Shown here in pieces: positions 50,893-61,373 of a stretch of DNA of 64,000 bases (its first letter is position 1; each line of letters begins with the position of its first letter). The DNA lies in NCBI RefSeq assembly GCF_005047355.1, contig NZ_SUMC01000017.1, positions 93,953 through 157,952 of the forward strand, in the 5' to 3' direction. A model generated the notes under the pieces. It was not told the origin of the DNA. It saw nothing but the letters and a program-made list of their open reading frames with translations, and did no database searches. The translations under genes and the position numbers were made by a program. The stretch is from Actinacidiphila oryziradicis (GTDB lineage: Bacteria > Actinomycetota > Actinomycetes > Streptomycetales > Streptomycetaceae).

Positions 50893-52349
50893 ACCGCAGC
50901 ACCCTCTCCCTGATCGGCGTCACCGCCGCCCTCGCGGCGGTCACCGGCGCCGCGGCCCTCACCGGCGCCGGCACCCCGGAAGCGGCGACCGCCGCCACCG
51001 CGGCGCGGCTGCCCGTCCAGCGGTCCGCGCTGATCTGCCCGGCGCCGTCCAACTCGGACTTCGCGACGACGACATACACCGCCTTCACCCCGAAGGGCGA
51101 TACGACGGCCAAGAACGGCAGCGCCCAACTGCTGCCCGCCGGCGGCAAGAGCACCAAGGCCGTCGCCCCGCTCAGCGAGCCCGGCAAGCCCGTCACCGCC
51201 AGCACCAACCGCACCGACGCACCGGCCCTGATCGGCACCGCCTCCGGCGGGCTGGCGCCCGGCTGGAGCGTGCAGCAGACCACCGTGATCGACACCGGCC
51301 CCGGGCGGGCGGTGCTCGGCGCCGCCTGCACCGCGCCCGACAGCGAGTTCTGGTTCCCCGGCGTGAGCACCTCCGCCACCCGCACCGACTATGTGCACCT
51401 GACCAACCCGGACGACACCGCGGCCGTCGTCGACCTCCAGCTGTACGGCCCGAACGGGGCCCTGAAGACGGCCTCCTCCGACGGCATCACCGTCCCGCCG
51501 AAGTCAACCGTGGCGGTCCTGCTCTCCACCCTCTCCACCGACAGGGTCGGCGACCTCGCCCTGCACGTCACCGCCCGTACCGGGCGGGTCGGCGCGGCCG
51601 TCCTGGCCAGCGACGCCAAGGCCGGCGGCGACTGGCTGGCCCCCTCCGCCGACGCGGCGAACAGTGTCGTCCTGCCCGGCATCCCGGCCGACGCCACCTC
51701 GGTACGCCTCGTCGCGTACGCGACCGGCAGCAACGATGCCGACCTCAAAGTCCAGCTCGCCACCGCCAGCGGCGACATCACCCCGGCCGGGCACGAGACG
51801 ATGCACGTCAAGAGCGGCATGACGACCGCCGTGGACCTCGGTGCCCTCACCCAGGGCGAGGCCGGGTCACTGCTGTTGACCCCCACCGACGCGCAGGGCG
51901 CCGCGCCGGTGGTCGCCGCCCTGGAGATCACCCGGGGCAAGGGTGCCTCCCAGGAGACCGCGTTCATCCCCGCGACGGCCGCCGTCGGCTCCCGGGCCAC
52001 GGTGGCCGACAACCGGTCGAAGGCCTCGACGCTCTCCCTCGTGGCACCCACCAGGACCGCCACGGTAAAGATCACGAGCTCGGCGGGTACGGGCGGCGGG
52101 TCGCCGGTCACCAAGACCGTCACCGTGAAGGCGGGCACGACGATGGCGGTCCAGCCGTCCGCGCCCACCTCCGGCAAGGGCGCCTTCGCGGTCACCGTCG
52201 AGCGGGTCTCCGGCGGCCCGGTCTACGCCTCGCGCGAGCTGGCGCTGCCGCTCAACGGCGTCCCGATGTTCACCATCCAGTCACTGCCGGACGACCGTGG
52301 CACGGTGGAGGTCCCCCAGTCCGAACAGGACCTGGGGATGCTGAACTGA
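50889..52349 (+). CDS. DUF5719 family secreted/membrane protein
   Basis: This 486-residue protein has one N-terminal hydrophobic segment (LSLIGVTAALAAVTGAAALT), probably a signal anchor, and a long beta-rich extracellular part (VHLTNPDDTAAVVDLQLYGP, then KSTVAVLLSTL and ALHVTARTGRVGAAVLAS). This matches the actinobacterial DUF5719 family, which regularly follows the large glycosyltransferase near whiB. The function is unknown; an accessory role in surface glycan export is plausible. GTG 50889 has AAGGAG five bases before it. Confidence 0.85.
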   Translation: MNRSTLSLIGVTAALAAVTGAAALTGAGTPEAATAATAARLPVQRSALICPAPSNSDFATTTYTAFTPKGDTTAKNGSAQLLPAGGKSTKAVAPLSEPGKPVTASTNRTDAPALIGTASGGLAPGWSVQQTTVIDTGPGRAVLGAACTAPDSEFWFPGVSTSATRTDYVHLTNPDDTAAVVDLQLYGPNGALKTASSDGITVPPKSTVAVLLSTLSTDRVGDLALHVTARTGRVGAAVLASDAKAGGDWLAPSADAANSVVLPGIPADATSVRLVAYATGSNDADLKVQLATASGDITPAGHETMHVKSGMTTAVDLGALTQGEAGSLLLTPTDAQGAAPVVAALEITRGKGASQETAFIPATAAVGSRATVADNRSKASTLSLVAPTRTATVKITSSAGTGGGSPVTKTVTVKAGTTMAVQPSAPTSGKGAFAVTVERVSGGPVYASRELALPLNGVPMFTIQSLPDDRGTVEVPQSEQDLGMLN

Positions 52350-52368
52350 CAGCCGCCGGGAGAGCCCC

Positions 52369-52824
52369 TCACCCCTCCCCGTAGCGCGGATCCACGTTCT
52401 CCGGCGAGAGCCCGAGAAGCTCGGCGACCTGCTCGACCACCACATCGTGGACGAGCAGCGCCCGCTCCTCCCGGCTCTTCGCCCGGATCTCCACCGGCCG
52501 CCGGTAGACCACGATCCGGTTCGGGCTGTCCTTGCGCGCGCCGATCAGCCTGCCCAGCGGCACTTCATCGCCGTCTGTCCGGTTGGCGTCCCCGGCGCCA
52601 CCGGCGTCCGCCACCGGCCACGGCACCTCCTGCACCGCGAACTCCACATCCGCCAACTGTGGCCAGCGCCGCTCCAGCCGGTCCGCCGCGTCTCGTACGA
52701 GGTCGTCGAAGAGCTCCGCGCGACTCAGCGCCAGCGGTACCTGCGGGGGCGCGATCGGACCGCGCATCCCGCGTCCGTGGCGGTCGCGGCGGCGTGGTCG
52801 GGGAGGCGGTGCCGGGGTGTTCAT
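52369..52824 (-). CDS. Metallopeptidase family protein lacking a full HExxH
   Basis: This 151-residue protein matches the small actinobacterial metallopeptidase (zincin-like) family: LFDDLVRDAADRLERRWPQL, RIVVYRRPVEIRAKSREERA and the C-terminal VEQVAELLGLSPENVDP. The place where HExxH is expected reads HDVVVEQ, so two of the usual zinc or catalytic positions are missing and activity is doubtful. The start (ATG 52824) is uncertain; an ATG about 20 codons later would also give the core. It is convergent with the DUF5719 gene and divergent from DUF3499. Confidence 0.8.
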   Translation of the reverse strand: MNTPAPPPRPRRRDRHGRGMRGPIAPPQVPLALSRAELFDDLVRDAADRLERRWPQLADVEFAVQEVPWPVADAGGAGDANRTDGDEVPLGRLIGARKDSPNRIVVYRRPVEIRAKSREERALLVHDVVVEQVAELLGLSPENVDPRYGEG

Positions 52825-53150
52825 CACCTTCGAGGGTATCCGCCGGAAGGCCGGGTTATGCGGTGGCAGGGCAGGGGCGCTCGGGGCAACGATGTCGCAG
52901 AATGTACGCCTCTGCAGAGTTCCCGTCTCTGCTGAATCGCTACTGGTGCCCGCGCTGTGGACCATAATTGATGCCTTTGCTCTCATTGGTGACCGATGTC
53001 ATCGCCATTCCGCCCTGCCGTTTCCAGTCCACCGCAGGTCAGCCCCGCCCGCCGCAGGCCAGACGTTCCCGGCGAACCGGGACGACACGACCAGGCGGCC
53101 CGGTGGTGAGTCGTCGCGGCCCGCTCAAGAGTGCGGTACCGTCCAACGTC
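52825..53150. other. Divergent promoter region
   Basis: These 326 bases separate the metallopeptidase and DUF3499 genes. No gene is evident. An AT-richer patch lies around 52960-53000 (containing CATAATTG), where promoters could sit, but I see no convincing -35/-10 pair. Confidence 0.45.
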
Positions 53151-53525
53151 GTGAGCCCTGTACGTCGCTGTTCGCGCACCGCGTGTGGCCGTCCCGCCGT
53201 CGCGACGCTGACGTACGTCTACGCAGACTCCACCGCCGTACTCGGCCCCCTCGCAACCTACGCCGAGCCACATTGCTACGACCTCTGCTCCGAGCACTCC
53301 GAGCGCCTCACCGCCCCCCGCGGCTGGGAAGTTGTACGTCTCGCCACTGACTCCGGCCCCTCCCGCCCCAGCGGCGACGACCTCGAAGCCCTCGCCAACG
53401 CCGTACGCGAAGCTGCCCGCCCCCCGGGGCGCCCCGACGCGGCCGGCCCGGTCGGTCGCGACGCCGACCCGATGGAGATCGCCCGCCGCGGTCACCTCCG
53501 GGTGCTCCGCTCCCCCGAGCCCTGA
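53151..53525 (+). CDS. DUF3499 family protein
   Basis: This 124-residue protein starts VSPVRRCSRTACGRPAVATLTY and has a second Cys pair in HCYDLCSEHSERLTAP, giving a likely zinc-ribbon core, followed by WEVVRLA and a disordered acidic tail. This is the DUF3499 pattern found throughout actinobacteria just upstream of phosphomannomutase. The function is unknown. GTG 53151 is chosen because the conserved N-terminal motif begins there. Confidence 0.88.
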   Translation: MSPVRRCSRTACGRPAVATLTYVYADSTAVLGPLATYAEPHCYDLCSEHSERLTAPRGWEVVRLATDSGPSRPSGDDLEALANAVREAARPPGRPDAAGPVGRDADPMEIARRGHLRVLRSPEP

Positions 53526-53725
53526 GCGCAGCGGACCGTGGGTTGCCGCGCCGGGCCACGGCCACAGGCCGCCAGAAGCGCCTCACCAGGTTGCGCGGGG
53601 CGGTAGAGCCCTCTCTCGGCGCCCGGCAGACGGCTGCTCACCCATACCGCTCGGCCGCGCCACCGACCTGCCCGATAAGTTGGCGGTAGCCCAACCGCAG
53701 TGAACGAACCAGACTGGAGCACGCC

Positions 53726-55084
53726 GTGGCCGACCTCTCCCAGCTTGTAAAGGCGTATGACGTCCGCGGAGTGGTCCCAGACCAGTGGGACGAGCCCCTC
53801 GCCGAAATCTTCGGCGCCGCCTTCGTCACCGTTACCGGCGCTGACGCCATCGTCACTGGCTACGACATGCGCCCCTCCTCTCCAGGCCTTTCCCGTGCCT
53901 TCGCCCACGGGGCCGCCTCACGCGGCGCGGACGTCACCGAGATCGGCCTCGCCTCCACCGACGAGCTCTACTTCGCCAGCGGAAGCCTCGGCCTGCCCGG
54001 CGCGATGTTCACCGCGAGCCACAACCCCGCCCAGTACAACGGCATCAAGATGTGCCGCAAGGGCGCTGCCCCTGTCGGTCAGGACACCGGCCTCGCCGAG
54101 ATCCGCGCACTGGCCGAGCGGTGGATCGAGACCGGCCTGCCGGCCACGGACGCCACCCCCGGCACCATCACCCAGCGCGATGTCCTCGCCGACTATGCCT
54201 CCTACCTCCTCTCGTTGGTCGACCTCACCGCCATCCGCCCGCTGAAGGTTGTTGTCGACGCCGGCAACGGCATGGGCGGCCACACTGTCCCCACCGTCTT
54301 CGGCGGCCTGCCCCTTGACGTAGTCCCCCTCTACTTCGAGCTCGACGGCACCTTCCCCAACCACGAGGCCAACCCACTCGATCCCAAGAACCTCGTCGAC
54401 CTCCAGGTTCGCGTCCGCGAAGTGGGCGCAGACCTCGGCCTCGCCTTCGACGGCGACGCAGACCGCTGCTTTGTCATCGACGAGCGCGGCGAACCCGTGT
54501 CGCCCTCGGCAATCACCGCCCTCGTCGCGGCCCGTGAACTGGCCAAGCACCCAGGGGCCACGGTCATCCACAACCTGATCACCTCCTGGTCCGTCCCCGA
54601 GGTCGTCAAGGAGAACGGCGGCACCCCCGTCCGCACCCGGGTCGGCCACTCCTTCATCAAGCAGGAGATGGCCACCACCGGCGCCGTCTTCGGCGGCGAG
54701 CACTCCGCTCATTACTACTTCCGCGACTTCTGGAACGCCGACACGGGCATGCTCGCCGCCCTCCACGTCCTCGCCGCACTCGGAGGTCAGGACGGACCAC
54801 TCTCCGCCCTCGTCTCCTCCTACGACCGCTACGCGGCCTCCGGCGAGATCAACAGCACCGTCGCCGACCAGTCCGGCCGCACCGCCGCAGTCAAGGAGGC
54901 CTTCGCCTCCCTCCCCGATATCACCTTCGACACCCTCGACGGCCTCACCACTACCGCCCCCGACTGGTGGTTCAACCTCCGCGCCTCCAACACCGAACCC
55001 CTCCTCCGTCTCAACATCGAAGCCCGGGACCCAGCCACCGTCGCCCGCCTCCGTGACCAGGTCCTCGCCGTCATCCGCGCCTGA
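53726..55084 (+). CDS. manB: Phosphomannomutase/phosphoglucomutase (ManB)
   Basis: ManB interconverts mannose-6-phosphate and mannose-1-phosphate (and often the glucose forms). The 452-residue protein has AYDVRGVVPDQW at the N terminus, the phosphoserine loop TASHNPAQYNGIK near residue 95, the metal loop AFDGDADRCFV near 248, the sugar loop GGEHSAHYYF, and the phosphate-binding LRASNTEPLLRLN. GGAG precedes GTG 53726. It begins a same-strand block running through Trm112, SIS, manA, cation efflux and adenosylhomocysteinase genes. With ManA it supplies mannose-1-phosphate for wall mannans. Confidence 0.95.
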   Translation: MADLSQLVKAYDVRGVVPDQWDEPLAEIFGAAFVTVTGADAIVTGYDMRPSSPGLSRAFAHGAASRGADVTEIGLASTDELYFASGSLGLPGAMFTASHNPAQYNGIKMCRKGAAPVGQDTGLAEIRALAERWIETGLPATDATPGTITQRDVLADYASYLLSLVDLTAIRPLKVVVDAGNGMGGHTVPTVFGGLPLDVVPLYFELDGTFPNHEANPLDPKNLVDLQVRVREVGADLGLAFDGDADRCFVIDERGEPVSPSAITALVAARELAKHPGATVIHNLITSWSVPEVVKENGGTPVRTRVGHSFIKQEMATTGAVFGGEHSAHYYFRDFWNADTGMLAALHVLAALGGQDGPLSALVSSYDRYAASGEINSTVADQSGRTAAVKEAFASLPDITFDTLDGLTTTAPDWWFNLRASNTEPLLRLNIEARDPATVARLRDQVLAVIRA

Positions 55085-55439
55085 TGTCTCAACCATGCCC
55101 TCCCCGGACGGATCACACCCAGGGCCCTCCCCGCGCCTGTGGATAACTTAGGACAGGCCCCCTGACCAGGTCCTCAATCATCGGACAGGCTGAATCAACG
55201 GCCCCGTCCTCCGACCGCCGCAGTACCGGACCAATGCGGCTCCACCCCGAAGTGCCCCCCGCCACGCGCGCCGCCCGCGGGGGCCTCCGCCCGTCCGTCC
55301 AGTCCCGGCACCCGGCCGTCCTCCGGCCCGAGCCCGGCTGAGTGGTCGGAAAACTCCCGCCCCAAAGGCGTAGGGCGCAGCCCGCTCCGCAGCGTTAGGC
55401 TGACCTCGCCGTATCCCCTCGTCCGAAGGACGCGACACC
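55085..55439. other. Gene-free stretch between manB and the Trm112 gene
   Basis: No gene is evident in these 355 bases. A single match to the DnaA box (complement TTATCCACA) lies near 55138, probably by chance. A ribosome binding site-like GAAGGA precedes the Trm112 start. Confidence 0.5.
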
Positions 55440-55619
55440 ATGCCGCTCGTCGAAGCAAGCCTCCTGGAGATCCTCGCCTGCCCGGCGTGCCACGCCCCCC
55501 TCCGTGAGGACACCGACGCGAGCGAGCTCGTCTGCACCGCAGCCGACTGCGCCCTCGCTTACCCCGTACGCGAAGAGATCCCCGTCCTCCTGATCGACGA
55601 AGCCCGCCGCCCGGCCTAA
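55440..55619 (+). CDS. Trm112 family protein
   Basis: This 59-residue zinc-binding protein has LLEILACPACHAPLRED and then ELVCTAADCALAYPVREEIP, the two Cys pairs and closing EIPVLL motif of the Trm112/DUF343 family. Bacterial members are small and may activate methyltransferases or act in protein quality control. GAAGGA precedes ATG 55440. It sits 30 bases before the SIS gene and should share its transcript. Confidence 0.9.
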   Translation: MPLVEASLLEILACPACHAPLREDTDASELVCTAADCALAYPVREEIPVLLIDEARRPA

Positions 55620-55648
55620 GACAGGAAGCCAACGGACCGGAGGTCACG

Positions 55649-56773
55649 ATGCTGGACGAGTCGATCCTCGACGACCCCGATGCCCTCGGCCGCGCGGACA
55701 CCGGCGGCCTCCTGCTCGGCGTCGCTGCCGCCGGGGCCCGGGTGCGCACCGCGGCCCGCCTCGCGGCAGAGGCCGGCATTCCGGCCCTGCGTCCGGACGG
55801 ACGACCGCGCAGCATCCTGGTCGCGGGCCCGGGCCCGACTGCCGCTGCCATCGCGGATGTGCTGGCCGCGTTGGCAGCCGGCAGCTGTCCCGTACTGCCG
55901 CTGCAGCCCACCGGAGCGGCCCCGCACGACCTCCGCTGGACGCTCCCGGGCTGGATGGGCCCGCTGGACCTGCTCCTCATCGCAACGCCCGCCGGTAAGG
56001 AGTCCGGGCTGGCCAACCTTGCCGAGCAGGCCTACCGCCGCGGCTGCACCGCTGCGGCCGTCGCACCGGCCAAATCACCGATCGCCGAGGCGCTGGAGCA
56101 GGCCCATGGCATCACCGTCCCCTTCGCCGGCGCACCCAACGCGTCCGAGCAACCCCCGGGCACCGAGGACGCCGGCGCGTTCTGGGCACTGCTGACGCCG
56201 CTCCTGGCACTCACCGACCGCATAGGACTACTGGCCGCCGCACCCGGCGCCATCGAGTCGGTCGCGGACCGGCTGGACGAGGTCGCTGCCCGCTGCGGCC
56301 CGGCGATCGCGACATACAGCAACCCGGCGAAGACCCTGGCGGCTGAGCTCTCCGAATCGCTGCCGGTGGTCTGGAGCGAGGGCCCGGCAGCGGCCGCCGC
56401 CGCTCGCCGCTTCGTGGCCGTGCTCGCGGCGCGGGCCGGCCGCCCAGCCCTGGCCGCGGAGCTCCCGGAGGCGCTGAAGGCGCACGAGGCGCTTCTCGCG
56501 GGCACATTCGCGGGTGGCGCGGGCCCGGACGACTTCTTCCGTGACCGGGTCGAGGACCGGGAGGCCCTCCGCGTCCGCATCGTTCTCCTGGAGCAGGTCG
56601 CAGGCCGGCCCGCTCCTGCGGCCCGCGAGCTCGCCCTGACTCACGACACTCCCCTGAGTGAGCTCGCCCCGGCGGACGGCGGATCTCTGGAAGCCGCCGC
56701 CGAGCTGCTCGCCCTTACGGATTTCACAGCTGTCTACCTGACGCTTGCCTCGGGCCAGCAGTCCTGGCCGTAA
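55649..56773 (+). CDS. SIS-domain sugar-phosphate isomerase-like protein
   Basis: This 374-residue protein has two SIS (sugar isomerase) domains: residues 25-160 with ILVAGPGPTAAAIADVLAAL and LIATPAGKESGLANLAEQA, and 200-340 with LPVVWSEGPAAAAAARRF. It resembles bifunctional phosphoglucose/phosphomannose isomerases but the usual catalytic Glu/His motifs are not obvious to me, so activity is uncertain. CGGAGG precedes ATG 55649. It overlaps no neighbour but is 43 bases from manA, arguing for a shared role in fructose-6-phosphate/mannose-6-phosphate supply. Confidence 0.85.
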   Translation: MLDESILDDPDALGRADTGGLLLGVAAAGARVRTAARLAAEAGIPALRPDGRPRSILVAGPGPTAAAIADVLAALAAGSCPVLPLQPTGAAPHDLRWTLPGWMGPLDLLLIATPAGKESGLANLAEQAYRRGCTAAAVAPAKSPIAEALEQAHGITVPFAGAPNASEQPPGTEDAGAFWALLTPLLALTDRIGLLAAAPGAIESVADRLDEVAARCGPAIATYSNPAKTLAAELSESLPVVWSEGPAAAAAARRFVAVLAARAGRPALAAELPEALKAHEALLAGTFAGGAGPDDFFRDRVEDREALRVRIVLLEQVAGRPAPAARELALTHDTPLSELAPADGGSLEAAAELLALTDFTAVYLTLASGQQSWP

Positions 56774-56816
56774 GCGAGCACTTCGATCACCTCACAAACC
56801 GGGAATGCCGAGTCAC

Positions 56817-58016
56817 ATGGACCGCCTCACCAATACCGTGCGCCCCTATGCCTGGGGCTCCACGACCGCCATACCCGAGCTGCTCGGCACCGAGCCCACT
56901 GGCGAACCGCAGGCCGAGTTGTGGATGGGCGCGCACCCAGGCACCCCGTCGCGGATTGATCGAGGCAGCGGCCCGGCCGCACTCAACGACGTGATCGACG
57001 CCGCCCCTTCCGCTGAACTCGGTGCCCCGGCCGTCGCCCGGTTCGGCCCCCGGCTGGCCTTCCTCCTCAAGGTCCTGGCGGCGGGTTCGCCACTCTCCCT
57101 CCAGGTCCACCCGGACCTGGCCCAGGCGCAGGCAGGCTTCGCCGACGAGGAGGCGCGCGGCATTCCCGTCGACGCTCCGCACCGCAATTACAAGGATGCC
57201 AACCACAAGCCCGAGATGATCGTCGCTCTCGCTCCGTTCGACGGGCTGTGCGGCTTTCGTCACCCGGCAGAGGCCGCCGCCCTTCTCGCGGGTCTCGGCG
57301 TGGACTCCCTCAAGCCCTACGCTGACATTCTTCATGCCCGCCCCGAGTCGGCCGCGCTCCGCGAAGTCCTCACCGCCGTCCTCACCGCCGACCGCGAGAC
57401 GATGGCCGGCACCGTCACAGCCGCCACCGAGGCCGCCACCCGCCTCGCGGCTGAAGACGGCCCGCACGCAGCGGCCTACGCGGCATACGCCTCCATTGCC
57501 CACGGCTATCCCGGCGACCCGGGCGTCATTGCCGCCATGCTGCTCAACTATGTGCGTCTACAACCCGGCGAAGCCCTCTACCTCGGTGCCGGCGTCCCGC
57601 ACGCCTACATAGCCGGCCTCGGAGTCGAGATCATGGCCAACTCCGACAATGTCCTGCGCTGCGGCCTCACCCCCAAACACATCGACGTCCCCGAACTGCT
57701 CCGCATCGTCCGCTTCGAAGCCACCGACCCGGGCGTCCTGCGCCCGGAGACGTCCGCCGAGGGCGAGGAGCTCTACGAGACCCCTATCGATGAGTTCCGT
57801 CTCTCCCGTTACATCCTGGCCCCCGGGACCGGCCCCCGCCTGCTCGCCGACCGTACGCCGCAGATCCTGCTCTGCACCGAAGGCTCGGTCCGGCTACAGT
57901 CCGCCGACGGCAGCGAACTGCTGCTGGCCCGGGGCGAGTCCGCCTTCGTTCCGGCGGGCGAGCAGGTCCGGCTGACGGGTGATGGCACCGCCTTCCGTGC
58001 CACTGTCGTAGCCTGA
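56817..58016 (+). CDS. manA: Mannose-6-phosphate isomerase, class I (ManA)
   Basis: ManA interconverts fructose-6-phosphate and mannose-6-phosphate using zinc. The 399-residue protein shows RPYAWGSTTAIPELLG at the N terminus, AELWMGAHPG, the zinc ligands in SLQVHPD and NHKPEM, and the class I hallmark MANSDNVLRCGLTPKHID near residue 275. ATG 56817 gives the family N terminus; an in-frame ATG at 56805 is possible. With ManB and a guanylyltransferase it makes GDP-mannose for wall or membrane mannosylation. Confidence 0.95.
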   Translation: MDRLTNTVRPYAWGSTTAIPELLGTEPTGEPQAELWMGAHPGTPSRIDRGSGPAALNDVIDAAPSAELGAPAVARFGPRLAFLLKVLAAGSPLSLQVHPDLAQAQAGFADEEARGIPVDAPHRNYKDANHKPEMIVALAPFDGLCGFRHPAEAAALLAGLGVDSLKPYADILHARPESAALREVLTAVLTADRETMAGTVTAATEAATRLAAEDGPHAAAYAAYASIAHGYPGDPGVIAAMLLNYVRLQPGEALYLGAGVPHAYIAGLGVEIMANSDNVLRCGLTPKHIDVPELLRIVRFEATDPGVLRPETSAEGEELYETPIDEFRLSRYILAPGTGPRLLADRTPQILLCTEGSVRLQSADGSELLLARGESAFVPAGEQVRLTGDGTAFRATVVA

Positions 58017-58102
58017 CGAACCGCTCAGGACCGGGCCTGCAAGAATGACCGCTCGCAAAGGCTGAGCAAAGGCCGGGCCGAAGGAAGGGACATCCCGCAC
58101 AT

Positions 58103-59032
58103 ATGAGCGCGTCAGGCGGAACCAAGGCGATCGTCGCAGCATTGGGCGCCAACCTCGCCATCGCGGTAGCCAAGTTCGTGGCATTCGCGTTCAGCGGGTC
58201 GTCGTCCATGCTCGCCGAAGGCGTGCACTCGGTCGCCGACTCCGGCAATCAGGCGCTGCTCCTGCTGGGCGGCAAAAGGTCCCAGAAGGCAGCCGACGAG
58301 GAGCACCCCTTCGGCTACGGCCGCGAACGGTATATTTTCGGCTTTCTCGTCTCGATCGTCCTGTTCACCATCGGCGGCGTCTTCGCGCTCTACGAGGGCT
58401 ACGAGAAGATCCGGCACCCGCATGACGTCGAGCACTGGTACTGGCCGGTCGGCGTCCTCCTCTTCGCGGTCATCGCCGAGGGCTTCTCCTTCCGCACCGC
58501 TATCGCCGAGTCCAACGGGCACCGCGGCAAGCAGTCCTGGGTCCGGTTCATCCGTACGGCCAAGGCTCCCGAGCTGCCCGTCGTCCTCCTTGAGGACTTC
58601 GGTGCGCTCGTCGGCCTCGTACTGGCACTGTGCGGTGTCGGCATCGCCCTGGCCACCGGCGACGGCGTCTGGGACGGTATCGGCACGCTCTGCATCGGCA
58701 TCCTGCTCGTCCTGATCGCCCTTGTCCTCGCCGCCGAGACCAAGTCGCTCCTCCTCGGTGAGGCAGCAGGCGCCGAGTCCGTCGCCAAGATCCGCGACGC
58801 CATCCTGGCCGACGACAGCGTCGTTCGCATCATCCACATGCGCACCCTCCACCTCGGCCCCGACGAGCTCCTCGTCGCCGCCAAGATCGCCGTCCACCAT
58901 GACGACACCGCCGCCGAGGTCGCCCGCGCCATCGACGCCGCCGAAGCCCGCGTCCGCGAGGCCGAGCCAATCGCACGTGTCATTTACCTCGAACCTGACA
59001 TCTACAACGAGTCCCGGGCCAACCCCGTGTAG
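58103..59032 (+). CDS. Cation diffusion facilitator transporter
   Basis: This 309-residue CDF protein exports divalent metals such as Zn2+ or Mn2+ by proton exchange. Six helices are traceable. Metal-site residues are in EGVHSVADSGNQ (helix 2, HxxxD) and LEDFGALVGL (helix 5, where the usual HxxxD reads EDFGA). The C-terminal cytoplasmic domain is present (VRIIHMRTLHLGPDELLVAA). AAGGAAGGG lies upstream of ATG 58103. It is usually found between manA and the adenosylhomocysteinase gene, as here. Confidence 0.92.
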   Translation: MSASGGTKAIVAALGANLAIAVAKFVAFAFSGSSSMLAEGVHSVADSGNQALLLLGGKRSQKAADEEHPFGYGRERYIFGFLVSIVLFTIGGVFALYEGYEKIRHPHDVEHWYWPVGVLLFAVIAEGFSFRTAIAESNGHRGKQSWVRFIRTAKAPELPVVLLEDFGALVGLVLALCGVGIALATGDGVWDGIGTLCIGILLVLIALVLAAETKSLLLGEAAGAESVAKIRDAILADDSVVRIIHMRTLHLGPDELLVAAKIAVHHDDTAAEVARAIDAAEARVREAEPIARVIYLEPDIYNESRANPV

Positions 59033-59215
59033 ATTCGTAGGCAGAGCCAGACGTCGCTGCTGATGGCGGTCGGGCGGTCCACATGGGTCGGCCGAGGGAG
59101 AGAGGGCCTCCGACGGGCTGAGCTGCGGCGAGGGGACGGGTATGTCCGCATGCCCACTCCGCGCTCGCGGCAGAAAAGCCGTTGTCCACCCTCGAACCAT
59201 CTGCGAGGAGACTGA

Positions 59216-60667
<1,452 letters not shown>

Positions 60668-60692
60668 CAACGTCAGCAGCCAGTGCCACCAC

Positions 60693-60721
60693 GCAGGCCC
60701 CCGCCCCCGGCGGGGGCCTGC
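60693..60721 (+). terminator. Strong hairpin terminator after ahcY
   Basis: A perfect 13-base stem (60693-60705 with 60709-60721) encloses a CCC loop, 26 bases after the ahcY stop. No U-run follows. Confidence 0.88.
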
Positions 60722-60745
60722 GCCGCATCCCCATAAGGTCGATCC

Positions 60746-61360
60746 ATGCCCCGCGGCCGCTACTCGTTCCACGACACCCATGACCACACCCCCCTGGGCT
60801 CTGAACACTTCCACTGCGCTCCAGGCCCCTCCGGCTGGCGCTACACCGCTCAGATCACCACCCCCGCCGGAGACCACTCCGGCTCCGTCGACCTGACCGT
60901 CGACGACCTCGGGCGCCCCATCCGCCTCGAACTCCACGCCGCCAGCTGGCAGGTCCGCGGCGCGGCGATTGACGGCGTCACCTGGGTCCGCACCGACCCC
61001 ACCGGCGAACATGCCCAGGAAGGCAATGTCCCCGCCCACGCCTTCACCGGCGCCTCGCCCGCGTTCCTCATCGCCACAGCCCGGCTGCTCCGCCTGGAGC
61101 CCGGCGCCCCCGCCACCCGCGTACGTCTCGTCACCTTCGCACCCCCCGTGCTTGCCCCCCGGACCCTGGACCAGTCCTGGGTTCTGGTGAAAAGAGAAGC
61201 ACACGCCACTGACAACGGCCTGCTGCCAGTCGACGAATACCAGGTCGCGGACCTCGCCACCGGTGAGGTGAGCACCGTTCACATCGCCGGCGACGTGGTC
61301 CTCTCCGCCCCCGGCATCGAACTCGAAGACCTCGAATCGCCCCCGTCGGTCTTCACCTGA
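60746..61360 (+). CDS. Conserved-looking protein of unknown function
   Basis: I do not recognise this 204-residue protein. It has no signal peptide or membrane segment and appears beta-rich, with alternating charged strands (GWRYTAQITTPAGDHSGSVD, then LGRPIRLELHAASWQVRG) and a conserved-looking LDQSWVLVKREAH. Codon use is typical of the neighbours, so it is likely a real gene. It begins just after the ahcY terminator and must have its own promoter. It ends convergently with the RDD gene, 14 bases apart. Confidence 0.75.
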   Translation: MPRGRYSFHDTHDHTPLGSEHFHCAPGPSGWRYTAQITTPAGDHSGSVDLTVDDLGRPIRLELHAASWQVRGAAIDGVTWVRTDPTGEHAQEGNVPAHAFTGASPAFLIATARLLRLEPGAPATRVRLVTFAPPVLAPRTLDQSWVLVKREAHATDNGLLPVDEYQVADLATGEVSTVHIAGDVVLSAPGIELEDLESPPSVFT

Positions 61361-61373
61361 CGGACCCGCGGCG

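Noticed and set aside
55130..55150. DnaA box and possible replication origin
   Set aside because: Only one box-like match is present; no cluster of boxes and no dnaA or dnaN nearby.
59033..59215. Possible S-adenosylhomocysteine riboswitch before ahcY
   Set aside because: I could not find the conserved core of the known SAH riboswitch in the leader; a covariance model search would settle it.
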